Shown here: positions 9,054-17,013 of the stretch, piece after piece
Layout of the letters: each line of letters opens with the position of its first letter
How positions within the stretch are numbered: the first letter of the stretch is position 1
Assembly (NCBI GenBank): GCA_046350295.1
Contig: JAXMAR010000034.1
Coordinates: 28,896-92,895 of the forward strand
Length of the DNA stretch: 64,000 nucleotides
Source of the DNA: JAXMAR01 sp046350295
GTDB taxonomy: Bacteria; Planctomycetota; Planctomycetia; Gemmatales; Gemmataceae
Direction of reading: 5' to 3'
Notes under the pieces: generated by a model
The model's input: only the letters and a program-made list of their open reading frames with translations
Databases searched by the model: none
What the model was told of the DNA's origin: nothing
Translations under genes and position numbers: made by a program

Positions 9054-10892
9054 ATGTGCGGCATCGTCGGTTACATCGGCTCGCGCGAAGCGGAGCCCAT
9101 CCTCATCGAAGGTCTGCGCCGCCTCGAATATCGCGGCTACGATAGCGCCGGCCTCGTCACCATCACCGGCCCGCAGCTTCATCTCCGCAAACGCTCCGGC
9201 CGCATCAGCGAACTGCAGCGACTCCTCGCCGACCGCCCCGCCCCCGGCTGCCTCGGTATCAGCCACACGCGCTGGGCCACCCACGGCCCCGCCAACGACG
9301 TCAACGCCCACCCCCACCTCTCCGCCGACGGCTCCGTCGCCGTCGTCCACAACGGCGTCATCGAGAACTACTCCTCCCTCAAACGCCAGCTCCAGGACGA
9401 CGGCGTGGCCTTCCAATCCGACACCGACACCGAGGTCATCGCCCAGCTCATCGCCCGCCACTGGCACGGCGACCTGGTCGACGCCGTCCGCCGCGCCCTT
9501 GGCCTGCTCAAAGGAACCTACGGCCTCGCCGTCGTTAGCTCGCGCCAGCCCGACCTCCTCGTCGGCGCACGCCTCGGCAGCCCCCTCGTCGTCGGCCTCG
9601 GCGAAGAGGAGTACGTGCTCGCCAGTGACGCCTCCGCCCTCCTGGGCCACGCCGAAAAAGCCGTCTATCTGCAAGACCGCCAGATCTGCGTTCTCCGAAG
9701 CGACGGCTGGCGCCTCCTCGACGGCAACAACGCCCACGTCGAGGCCAGCGTCGAATCGATCGAAGGCGAAGCTGAGGAGACCGGGACAGGCCTCTTCGAT
9801 CATTACATGCTCAAGGAGATCTTCGAGCAGCCCGAGGCTCTCGAAAACGCCATGCGCGGCCGGCTCTCCGACGAGAACGCCAGCGCCCACTTCGGCGGCC
9901 TCAACCTCGACGCTCGCCAGCTCCGCCGCGCCGAACGCCTCATCTTCACCGCCTGCGGCACCAGCTACCACGCCGCTCTCGTCGGCGAATACCTCTTCGA
10001 GGAAATCGCGCGCATCCCGGTGGAGGTCGAGTACGCCAGCGAGTTCCGCTACCGCAATCCGCCCATGGAGCGCAACACCATCGTCCTGGCCATCACGCAA
10101 TCCGGCGAGACGGCGGATACGCTGGCGGCGCTGCGTGAAAGCAAGCGCAAGGGCCACCACACCCTCGCCCTCTGCAACGTCGTCGGCTCCAGCATCGCCC
10201 GCGAAGCCGACGGCGGCGTCTACCTCCACGCCGGCCCCGAGATCGGCGTCGCCAGCACCAAGGCCTTCACCAACCAGGTCGCCGTCCTCGCCATGCTCGC
10301 CCTCTACCTCGGCCGCATGCGCCACATCTCCAGCACGAGGGGCGAGCGCATGATCAAGGAGCTCCGCGCCCTGCCCAACCTCGTCCGCAAAACCCTGAGC
10401 TGCCACAACAAGGTCAGGCGCATCGCCGAGAAATACCACGGCGTCCGCAACATGCTCTACCTCGGCCGCCAGTATCTCTACCCCGTCGCCCTCGAAGGCG
10501 CCCTCAAGCTCAAGGAAATCAGCTACATCCACGCCGAGGGCTACCCCGCCGCCGAGATGAAGCACGGCCCCATCGCCCTGGTCGACGAGCACACCCCCTC
10601 CGTCTTCCTCCTCCCCGGGGGCGGCGTCTTCGACAAGGTCATGAGCAACCTCGAAGAGATCAAGGCTCGCGGCGGCCCCGTCATCGCCGTCGCCCCCGAA
10701 GGCGACGACGACATCTCCCGCTACGTCTGCGACAGCGCCGACGACGTCCTCTTCATCCCCCAATCCGCCGAATACCTCCAACCCATCCTCGCCGCCATCC
10801 CCCTCCAGTTCCTCGCCTACCACATCGCCCTGTTACGCGGCTGCGACGTCGACAAGCCGCGCAACCTCGCCAAGAGCGTGACGGTCGAGTGA
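9054..10892 (+). CDS. glmS: Glutamine-fructose-6-phosphate aminotransferase
   Basis: The 612-residue length is standard for GlmS, which makes glucosamine-6-phosphate from fructose-6-phosphate and glutamine as the first step to UDP-GlcNAc and the cell wall. The N-terminal Ntn glutaminase starts MCGIVGYIG with catalytic Cys2, then RLEYRGYDSAG, HTRWATHG and HNGVIENY. Two SIS isomerase domains follow (TACGTSYHAAL, ITQSGETADT, LGRQYLYPVALEGALKLKE), and the protein ends KSVTVE as in the family. An AAGGAGG ribosome site lies 8 bases before the ATG. The gene is intact, stands alone on the plus strand, and has no glmS ribozyme upstream. CATAAT at 9005 is a possible -10 element. Confidence 0.97.
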   Translation: MCGIVGYIGSREAEPILIEGLRRLEYRGYDSAGLVTITGPQLHLRKRSGRISELQRLLADRPAPGCLGISHTRWATHGPANDVNAHPHLSADGSVAVVHNGVIENYSSLKRQLQDDGVAFQSDTDTEVIAQLIARHWHGDLVDAVRRALGLLKGTYGLAVVSSRQPDLLVGARLGSPLVVGLGEEEYVLASDASALLGHAEKAVYLQDRQICVLRSDGWRLLDGNNAHVEASVESIEGEAEETGTGLFDHYMLKEIFEQPEALENAMRGRLSDENASAHFGGLNLDARQLRRAERLIFTACGTSYHAALVGEYLFEEIARIPVEVEYASEFRYRNPPMERNTIVLAITQSGETADTLAALRESKRKGHHTLALCNVVGSSIAREADGGVYLHAGPEIGVASTKAFTNQVAVLAMLALYLGRMRHISSTRGERMIKELRALPNLVRKTLSCHNKVRRIAEKYHGVRNMLYLGRQYLYPVALEGALKLKEISYIHAEGYPAAEMKHGPIALVDEHTPSVFLLPGGGVFDKVMSNLEEIKARGGPVIAVAPEGDDDISRYVCDSADDVLFIPQSAEYLQPILAAIPLQFLAYHIALLRGCDVDKPRNLAKSVTVE

Positions 10893-11229
10893 CGCGCCGC
10901 TCTCGACTGTCAGAGCCGGAAGCGTAGGCGACGGATTGGTGAGCGACAGCTGCGCTTTCTCTTCGAAGGCGCCACGAGAACGCCCACGTGGCCAAGGCCC
11001 TCCGCGCGCTTGCAGACGCTATCGACACCGCGCGTCTTTCCCTGGCGGACCATGACATGCAACTGCGCGGCGAAGGCTGAAGGGTCGGCGGCACAGCGAC
11101 ATTCGTCCAACACCAAGGAGCCGTCAGCGAACGCGGCCCCATGTCGCCTTTCGCTCGCGCGAAAGGCCCGACGACGCCCCCCAGCCGTCTCCCGAACCCG
11201 CGAGTTTCCCGCTACAATGCATGGCGACT
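10893..11229. other. Intergenic stretch without a recognised gene
   Basis: No convincing coding region is seen. A short stretch near 10990-11079 reads AHVAKALRALADAI in one frame and could be a gene scrap. A segment at about 10914 (AGCCGGAAGCGTAGGCGAC) looks like the interspersed repeats seen in Gemmata-type genomes. A TACAAT sequence at about 11214 is a possible -10 element for the antitoxin relic that follows. Confidence 0.3.
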
Positions 11230-11270
11230 CCCTCTCCACCGCTGCGGGGGAGAGGGTTGGGGTGAGGGGA
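11230..11270. repeat. Second copy of the C/T-rich palindromic repeat
   Basis: It contains CCCTCTCC, then GGGGGAGAGGG, then TTGGGGTGAGGGGA. This is the reverse orientation of the element at 7094-7140. It lies directly before the start of the antitoxin relic at 11281, so it forms part of that gene's 5' leader. Confidence 0.6.
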
Positions 11271-11280
11271 GAAGCAATCA

Positions 11281-11515
11281 TGACCTTGCACGGCCAAGTC
11301 AAGAACGGCGTCATCGTTCTCGATAACGGCTCTCCTCTCCCCGAAGGCGCCCGCGTCACTGTCACCCCCATCGCAACGGAGCCACCGTATAAGTCTCCAA
11401 GGAACGCCGCGAGGCTCTGCTCGGCCTGATCGGGATGTGCAAGACCAACAACCCGCCCGACGACGATGAGGTGAAACGCATCATCGACGAATACAGGATG
11501 AAGAAATACGGCTGA
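11281..11515 (+). pseudogene. Small antitoxin-like gene, one frameshift
   Basis: The first frame reads MTLHGQVKNGVIVLDNG and stops early at 11429. A one-base shift near 11395 restores KERREALLGLIGMCKTNN and a tail ending RMKKYG at 11515, for about 77 residues. The N-terminal GxVKNGVIVL pattern and ALLGLIGMCK tail resemble the antitoxin that precedes PIN-domain (VapC) toxins in planctomycetes; this is from memory of the family. No PIN toxin follows, so it is an orphan or relic. The frameshift could also be a sequence error. Confidence 0.5.
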
Positions 11516-11550
11516 TGCGCCGAGACCAACAAGAGTTCGCCCGCGCGTTG

Positions 11551-11640
11551 AGCCCCAAAGGGGCGGACAGCTAATAGCCAGGGGCGTGAGCCCCTGGAAG
11601 GCTGTCCTCGCGAGCGCGCGAGCCCTAAAAGGGCGGCAGA
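11551..11640. repeat. Interspersed repeat with hairpins
   Basis: The stretch has AGCCCCAAAGGGGCG, then a perfect hairpin CCAGGGGC-GTGA-GCCCCTGG (11578-11597), then GAGCCCTAAAAGGGCGGC. The layout resembles the short palindromic repeats scattered through Gemmata-type genomes. Only one full copy is in this window. It lies between the antitoxin relic and the gene at 11715. Confidence 0.5.
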
Positions 11641-11714
11641 AGCGCGACGCGACGATACTGCCGCCCCTTCGGGACTCCGGCCGCCCACCCGAGCGCGCCA
11701 ACGGATGCCCCATC

Positions 11715-12050
11715 ATGAACGCCCGCATCCGCATCCTCTTCAAGCCGCCGACGGAAGAAGACTGGCAAGCGATGCGTTCCCTTGCGGCCGGCCTGACCAA
11801 TGACAGAGCCTCGGTCCGCGTCTTCGCTGACGAAAAACCCGGCTGGCTGGTGGCCGAGTTCACCATGCTGACGGAGCCGCAATACAAGGCGATGGGCAAG
11901 ATAGATCGAGCGGTCCGCCTCGTGGTCTGGAACCGCATGGACATGACCTTCGGCTTCCCGTACACGGAAGCAGAGCGAGCAAGAGCGGACCGTAAAGCGG
12001 CACGCCGTAAGGCGCGGCGCAGGGAGAGGGGCCAAGCGCCGGAGCATTGA
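11715..12050 (+). CDS. Hypothetical protein
   Basis: The 111 residues start MNARIRILFKPPTEEDW at the ATG at 11715; the frame extends further upstream only through the interspersed repeat. The middle (GWLVAEFTMLTEPQYKAMGKID) looks like a compact alpha/beta fold and the tail is strongly basic (DRKAARRKARRRERG). I do not recognise the family. The next plus-strand gene starts 76 bases on. Codon use is typical of the window. Confidence 0.5.
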   Translation: MNARIRILFKPPTEEDWQAMRSLAAGLTNDRASVRVFADEKPGWLVAEFTMLTEPQYKAMGKIDRAVRLVVWNRMDMTFGFPYTEAERARADRKAARRKARRRERGQAPEH

Positions 12051-12125
12051 TTAATCAAGGACGAGGAGATACCTTTACCGAAACAAGCCGAGCGCGGAGG
12101 ACACCCAGCACGAAAGGACCCGCCC

Positions 12126-12365
12126 ATGGCCTTGGTTGTTGAACTGGAACCTTGCCAGAAGGAACGCCAAGCCGTCCACAAGAAGACACGCTGTCTCTTC
12201 TCCGTCGTCAACGGATCCGACGGCAACCGCTACTTCCAGCTGGACACCTACGGCTCCGACGAACGCCAACATCCCGAGAAAGTAAGCCAGTCGTTACAGT
12301 TTGACGCGAAGGCAGCGCAACAGCTAGTCGATCTGTTGAAGCAGACGTTTCCTAACCTCCGATAA
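12126..12365 (+). CDS. Conserved small hypothetical protein
   Basis: The 79 residues include NRYFQLDTYGSDERQHP and KVSQSLQFDAKAAQQLVDLL. This pattern recurs in small bacterial proteins of unknown function that are sometimes annotated by error as methionyl-tRNA formyltransferase; this is recognition from memory. There is no signal peptide or membrane segment. It follows the gene at 11715 on the same strand. The 254 bases after it, to 12619, hold nothing recognised. Confidence 0.55.
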   Translation: MALVVELEPCQKERQAVHKKTRCLFSVVNGSDGNRYFQLDTYGSDERQHPEKVSQSLQFDAKAAQQLVDLLKQTFPNLR

Positions 12366-12619
12366 CGCCACCTCCCCGATCTCGGTAGCGATCGCCCCGA
12401 CCCCTTGTGGACATCCCGCCCAAGGAGCAAGCCAAGCGGCCAACCCGTTCTTGGTGTCTCGGACAATTCGTCGCAGATCGAGTGCAACGCATCATCGCTC
12501 TGCGGCGCAACAGCTTCCGGCAATCCCCGAAAATGTGTTGCAGATCGGGGGTCGGGGTCTGAATGCAACGAATCCGTCCCGTCGGTCGCCGCAGTGATTC
12601 CACGACGGAGCGCCGCCCG

Positions 12620-13396
12620 CTAGTACCCCGCCTGAGCCACGATCGGGGCCGGACACCCTGTCGCCAGCAAGAACTCGCGAAACTCCGCATTGATATGCGC
12701 GTCACAACGTCTCACGAGAAACTCGGCGTCCTGGATCACCTTGAGGACCGTGCCGCCGAGCTGTAGTGGCTGGGGTGAGACACGCGGCCGGTCGCAGTTG
12801 TGGATGCAGTCGTGCCGCCTCTGGAAAAGCTCCTGGTAACGATCTTTCATTTGCTCTCGGGCGCCGTCCACCGCCATCCCTCTTTCATTTTCGGCGAGCG
12901 CCAAGAACGCTGCCCGGGTTATACCGAAGACCCGCTTCTTGGCATCCGGATGAACGATCCACGTGGGCAAGCAATCGCTGAAGAACCGGTACCGGGGCCG
13001 AAAGAACTTGTTGAAGAGGTTTTGAACCGCCGACAAGCTCAACACGTTCTCCCGCTCCATCATCTTCCGCGCCGCCATGCGCCAGCGCCAGTTCTGGTTG
13101 TTGGCGTAGGGCTCCAGGATGGCACGGACCGGAAACCGGATGTCGTAAAAGAAGTCGGGCAGATTCGCCGCGGGATATCGGCTCTTGGAGATGATCGTGG
13201 CCGCCACGATATCGGTGTACGCGTCGCAAAAATACGCGTCCATGGCGCCGACTGCGAACATCCAGGCGCTACGCAGGAGATCGGAACGTAGCAATTGCTC
13301 TGGAGCGCTCGTTCGCGGCAGGGGATCCGCATGGGATAGGATGGTCCGCGCTCGCGCGATGTCTTGATCGAAGTGGTTCAGGGCGGTGTCGGGCAC
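12620..13396 (-). CDS. HEPN-like protein of unknown function
   Basis: 258 residues, mainly helical. Near residue 200 it has RRHDCIHNCDRP, an R-x4-H motif of the type that forms the ribonuclease site in HEPN domains, with an Asn directly after the His. The layout recalls RiboL-PSP-HEPN-like proteins. An N-terminal helical region contains SAWMFAVGAMDAYFCDAYTD, similar to the 'A..A.D.y..d' helix of that group. It starts 21 bases after the stop of a small acidic gene on the same strand (13418-13729), so the two look like an operon. HEPN proteins often act as RNase toxins or in phage defence. That role is an inference here. Confidence 0.5.
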   Translation of the reverse strand: MPDTALNHFDQDIARARTILSHADPLPRTSAPEQLLRSDLLRSAWMFAVGAMDAYFCDAYTDIVAATIISKSRYPAANLPDFFYDIRFPVRAILEPYANNQNWRWRMAARKMMERENVLSLSAVQNLFNKFFRPRYRFFSDCLPTWIVHPDAKKRVFGITRAAFLALAENERGMAVDGAREQMKDRYQELFQRRHDCIHNCDRPRVSPQPLQLGGTVLKVIQDAEFLVRRCDAHINAEFREFLLATGCPAPIVAQAGY

Positions 13397-13417
13397 GTTC
13401 CACTCCTGTGACGCTCG

Positions 13418-13729
13418 CTATTCCGCTTGCCCGACTGGCGCCGTCGTCTCGTCGTAATGGATCAACCCTTCCTCTTCGTCGAACCAGACGCCGCGGTGTC
13501 CCGGAAACGCCACATTCCAGAGATCGACGATCTCCTCGCTCTCCAGACCGTTCTTGATGTGCCCGACGATCTTTCGCAGGTACCTGGCGGAATCTCTGCC
13601 GACCTCCGCTTCGGTGACCTCCTCCTCGGGAAAAAGCTCGTTATGGATGGCGACCAGGTCATCCGCCCGCGAATGCTCGGCCGCTTCCGTGAGTCGACGC
13701 ACAGCTTCTTGTCTCGTGACCGTCACCAT
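13418..13729 (-). CDS. Small acidic hypothetical protein, partner of HEPN-like gene
   Basis: 103 residues, start MVTVTRQEAVRRLTEAAEHS, rich in Glu and Asp and mostly helical, ending with a predicted strand (GVWFDEEEGLIHYDE). No family was recognised. It lies just upstream of the HEPN-like gene with 21 bases between them. An acidic small protein before a HEPN protein fits an antitoxin role, but there is no direct evidence. The ~340 bases upstream, to the DUF1501 gene at 14070, hold no gene. Confidence 0.5.
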   Translation of the reverse strand: MVTVTRQEAVRRLTEAAEHSRADDLVAIHNELFPEEEVTEAEVGRDSARYLRKIVGHIKNGLESEEIVDLWNVAFPGHRGVWFDEEEGLIHYDETTAPVGQAE

Positions 13730-14014
13730 GAGCAGCCCTCCGATTCTTCCATCGAATCCTACCCCATTCTACGGCGCCGGATCCTCTTCTCAACTCCTCG
13801 CCCCCCCTCCTTGCACCCGCGTCTCTCCCTGTTACAATTCACTCGCTCCCGAGCCGTTCGCCCCCTTCAAGCGGTCACACCGGAAGCGGGTCAGGACTGT
13901 GGCGCCACGCATGGCCTGGCACGATCGTCGTCATTGAATCTCAGGAGGAATTGCTGATGTCGGCTCGCGCGGGTTTTTCCCTTAGCCCCGGCGCCATCTC
14001 CAGACCCCAGACCA

Positions 14015-14042
14015 TCGACCCGCCACCGAAACGTGGTAGAAT
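14015..14042 (+). promoter_or_regulatory. Putative sigma-70-type promoter
   Basis: TCGACC (14015-14020), a 16-base spacer, then TAGAAT (14037-14042). The expected start point near 14049 falls after the ATG at 14046, which supports the GTG at 14070 as the true start of the DUF1501 gene. TAGAAT is also the -10 of the two other promoters called in this window. Confidence 0.45.
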
Positions 14043-14069
14043 CTCATGGTCCATGCCTGGGAGGTTGCC

Positions 14070-15473
14070 GTGCTGACGATCCGTGACGCCGGAACGACGC
14101 TGTGCGATCAGTTGACGCGGCGGGACTGGCTGCGCCTCGGCGCGATCGGGGCGCTGGGGCTGTCGGCGCCGGCTCTGGATGCGGGGCGGGCGCAGGCGAG
14201 CGCGCCTCGGCGGACCGGACCGTTCGGCAAGGCCAGGGCGTGCATCCTCGTCGGTTTGACGGGCGGGCCGCCGCAGCACGAGACGTGGGACCCGAAGCCG
14301 GACGCGCCCGAGGAGGTCCGCGGGCCGTTCAGGCCAATCGCGACTTCTGTTTCCGGATTGCAGGTCTGTGAGCTGATGCCGCGGCTGGCGCGACAGGCGC
14401 ATCATTTCGCCGTCCTGCGAGCGGTCTCGACGCGCGACAACGCCCATTCCTCCAGCGGCTACTACATGCTGACCGGCGTGCCGCATGTGCCGCCGAACGT
14501 CGAGAGCGCCCGGGCTGCGGCGCCCAACAACTGGCCGAGCCTCGCGGCGCTGGTCAACCGGCTCAAGTCCCGGCCGGGCGGCATGCCCGCCTCCGTGGTG
14601 TTGCCCGAGCACATCTGGAACGACGGCAATATTCCCTGGCCCGGGCAAGATGCCGGTTTCCTCGGCCGGGCCGCTGACCCATGGCTGGTGCACTGCGATC
14701 CCTCGGCGCCGAATTTCCAGCTTCCGGCCACGGCGTTGCCGCCGGAGATGACGCCGCTGCGCTTCGACGAGCGCCGCTCCCTGCTGGCCCAGGTGAATGG
14801 GCATCTCGACGGGCTCGACCGCTCCGCGGCGGTCACGGCCTACGACGAGCGCGTCCAGCAAGCGCTCGACATGATGAGATCGGGGGCCGTGCGGCGGGCG
14901 TTCGATCTGGAGCGCGAACCGGCGGCCCTGCGCGATCGCTATGGCCGATCGCGTTACGCGCAGAGCGTGCTTCTGGCGCGGCGCTTGATCGAGGCGGGCA
15001 TCTCCCTGGTGCAGATCAACTGGACGCGCATGGGACCCAACCTACCCAACCAGGGCGGCTGGGATACGCACGAGAAAAACGCCGAGTCGCTGCGCGGCCA
15101 TCTCATGCCGTTGATGGATCGGGTATGCAGCGCCCTGATCGAGGACCTCGAAGCGCGGGGCCTGCTCGACGAGACGCTTGTCGTCTGGGGCGGGGAGTTC
15201 GGCCGCACACCCCGGCACAACGGGAACGGTGGCCGCGATCACTGGGGCTCGGTCTTCTCGATGGCGTTGGCCGGCGGCGGCGTCCGCGGCGGCGTGGTCC
15301 ACGGCGCCTCCGATCGCCTGGGCGCCTATCCGCGCGACGGTATGGTAACGCCGCAAGACCTGAGCGCGACCATCTTCCACCTGCTCGGCGTCGCCCCGGG
15401 GACCGAAGTTCACGACACGCTCGGCCGGCCCATCGCGGTGACCCGGGGGACGGTGATCGAGCCGATCGTCTGA
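14070..15473 (+). CDS. DUF1501 protein, Tat-exported
   Basis: About 467 residues from a GTG start with GGGAGG 5 bases upstream. An N-terminal twin-arginine signal TRRDWLRLGAIGALGLS is followed by a DUF1501 (sulfatase-like, alkaline phosphatase superfamily) domain: ACILVGLTGGPPQHETWDPKP, ARRLIEAGISLVQIN, WDTHEKN and VVWGGEFGRTP. These proteins are abundant in planctomycetes and usually sit next to a PSD1/cytochrome protein. Their enzymatic role is not established. Here no PSD1 gene is adjacent. The downstream neighbour is the encapsulin operon on the opposite strand. Confidence 0.85.
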   Translation: MLTIRDAGTTLCDQLTRRDWLRLGAIGALGLSAPALDAGRAQASAPRRTGPFGKARACILVGLTGGPPQHETWDPKPDAPEEVRGPFRPIATSVSGLQVCELMPRLARQAHHFAVLRAVSTRDNAHSSSGYYMLTGVPHVPPNVESARAAAPNNWPSLAALVNRLKSRPGGMPASVVLPEHIWNDGNIPWPGQDAGFLGRAADPWLVHCDPSAPNFQLPATALPPEMTPLRFDERRSLLAQVNGHLDGLDRSAAVTAYDERVQQALDMMRSGAVRRAFDLEREPAALRDRYGRSRYAQSVLLARRLIEAGISLVQINWTRMGPNLPNQGGWDTHEKNAESLRGHLMPLMDRVCSALIEDLEARGLLDETLVVWGGEFGRTPRHNGNGGRDHWGSVFSMALAGGGVRGGVVHGASDRLGAYPRDGMVTPQDLSATIFHLLGVAPGTEVHDTLGRPIAVTRGTVIEPIV

Positions 15474-15520
15474 CCGAGCCACGCTTTCATTCACCCCGCC
15501 GACCGGCCGGGACGGTACAT

Positions 15521-15976
15521 TCAGCCGGGCTTCGGCCCAGGTGGGGTTTGGGGCGCCGGCGGGGGCGGTTCATCGCGCATCGGGCTCGCGGCGTTCTGAA
15601 GGAAATAGTAGTTTCGCGCTCGCCCTCGGACGGGCCGGACGGGACCGGCGGGGACGTTCGCCGGCAAGTCGCTCAGATCGATGTCGCCGTGTGGAAAGGG
15701 GCCGGCCCGCGACGGGACGGCGGAAGGCGGCGCGGCCGGCACGTCAGGCGGCGCGGTAGGCGGCGCGGTAGGCGGCGAGGTAGGCGGCGTGCCGGAGGGC
15801 GGGACCTGCGGCGCGGCGTCGCCCTGGACCTGGCGTCGGGCGCCGTGGACTGCGTCGTGCAACTGCTCGCGTATCTCGCCGCGAACCGCGGGATCGAGGA
15901 TGTTCCCGGCGCCGGGGATGCCCGGTCGCTGGAACCCGGGCGGCGGTCCAGGCATTCCTGGGCTTTCTTCGGCCAT
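15521..15976 (-). CDS. Proline-rich disordered partner of family 2 encapsulin
   Basis: 151 residues, dominated by Pro, Ala and Gly, with a PPTSPPTAPPTAPP tract around residues 65-80. It has one helical stretch (RGEIREQLHDAVHGARRQVQ) and a short ordered motif near the C-terminus (RARNYYFLQNAASP). Its ATG lies one base after the encapsulin stop (TGA-C-ATG), so the two are translationally coupled. Family 2A encapsulins usually encapsulate a cysteine desulfurase through a long disordered N-terminal region. This protein looks like such a loading region without the enzyme, and none follows before the next gene. It could be a truncated cargo, an adaptor or a new cargo. The family is not recognised. 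Confidence 0.6.
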   Translation of the reverse strand: MAEESPGMPGPPPGFQRPGIPGAGNILDPAVRGEIREQLHDAVHGARRQVQGDAAPQVPPSGTPPTSPPTAPPTAPPDVPAAPPSAVPSRAGPFPHGDIDLSDLPANVPAGPVRPVRGRARNYYFLQNAASPMRDEPPPPAPQTPPGPKPG

Positions 15977-15977
15977 G

Positions 15978-16856
15978 TCACACGCTCACTTTCTCGAGTA
16001 CGCCCAGGGCGTCGTCGACGAGCACGGCCACCGAGAAATAGCACGTCACGAGATAGCTTGCCGTCCCCTGCTGATCGATACCCATGAAGCGGACGGCCAG
16101 GCTTTGCAAATGCTCGTCGCCGATCCCCTCCTGATGCAAGCCGACGACGCCTTGCTCTTGCTCGCCGACGCGCATCAGGAGGATGGAGGTCGAGTCACGG
16201 CCGTCCGTCTTGGCGATGGGCAATTTGTCGCAGGGCAGGATCGGCACGCCGCGCCAGGAGGCGAAGGAGACGCCGAACATCTCGACGGATTCGAGCGGCA
16301 GGCCGCGCGCGTTGCACTCGCGTCCGAAGGCCGCCAGGGCCCGCGGATGGGCGACGAAGAAGGCGGGCATCTTCCAGACCTTAGCCAGGAGGTTGTCCAG
16401 ATCGTCGGGGGTCGGCGGGCCGGCGAGCGTCGGCAGGCGCATGTGCTTCGCCGCCACCGTCAGCAGGCCGAAGTCCGTACTGTTGATGAGCCGGCGTTCC
16501 TTCTCCTCCTTGATGGCCTCGACGGTGAGCCGGATCTGCTCGCGCAGTTGATCGTGCGGTGCGCTGTGCAGGTCGGGGATGCGCGTGTGGACCTCGAGAA
16601 CCGTCTGAACCGTGGCGAGCGTGATCTCGCGCGGCTTCTCCTCGTAATCGACGAACGTACGCGGCAGCGCGGCCCCTTCCTTGTGCTCCGCGCTGACCTG
16701 GGCGGCCTTCGTCACGCGATTGATGCGATAAATGCCGGCCTTGACCTGGACCCAAGGCAACAGCTTGAGAATCCAGCGCGGCGTGATCCCTTCCCACAAC
16801 GGCACGGTCTTTGTGCTGGTGGCGAGGTTCTGAGCGGCTAAGGTCGAGAGTGGCAT
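15978..16856 (-). CDS. Family 2A encapsulin shell protein (SrpI-like)
   Basis: 292 residues from MPLSTLAAQNLATSTKTVP. It has ITPRWILKLLPWVQVKAGIYRINR near the N-terminus, and the C-terminal pattern GVVGLHQEGIGDEHLQSL, RFMGIDQQGTASYLV and ALGVLEKV. These match the family 2 encapsulin / SrpI HK97-fold shell proteins. It lacks the cyclic-nucleotide-binding insertion of family 2B, so 2A is preferred. The protein would self-assemble into a nanocompartment. An in-frame start at 16970 would add a basic low-complexity extension absent from the family. The partner gene at 15521 follows after one base. The hydrolase gene at 17014 lies 157 bases upstream on the same strand. Confidence 0.8.
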   Translation of the reverse strand: MPLSTLAAQNLATSTKTVPLWEGITPRWILKLLPWVQVKAGIYRINRVTKAAQVSAEHKEGAALPRTFVDYEEKPREITLATVQTVLEVHTRIPDLHSAPHDQLREQIRLTVEAIKEEKERRLINSTDFGLLTVAAKHMRLPTLAGPPTPDDLDNLLAKVWKMPAFFVAHPRALAAFGRECNARGLPLESVEMFGVSFASWRGVPILPCDKLPIAKTDGRDSTSILLMRVGEQEQGVVGLHQEGIGDEHLQSLAVRFMGIDQQGTASYLVTCYFSVAVLVDDALGVLEKVSV

Positions 16857-17013
16857 GACGGTTCCCCAAACGAGCCGGGACCGTGAACGGATTGGCGCCG
16901 GCGGCGATGCCGTAGGCTTACGGAAGGCGGTCGCGAAAGGCCAGAACGGCGCCGGCCATCGCGCCGGCAACTAAGGCGCCGCCCAGAGTCCTACAGGTCT
17001 CGCGCGCGTCCGA

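Noticed and set aside
8808..10823. A 671-codon minus-strand frame antisense to glmS
   Set aside because: The protein is low-complexity (Gly, Val, Glu, Asp) with no domain, and the opposite strand encodes a complete GlmS with a good ribosome site. Long antisense frames are expected in GC-rich coding DNA.
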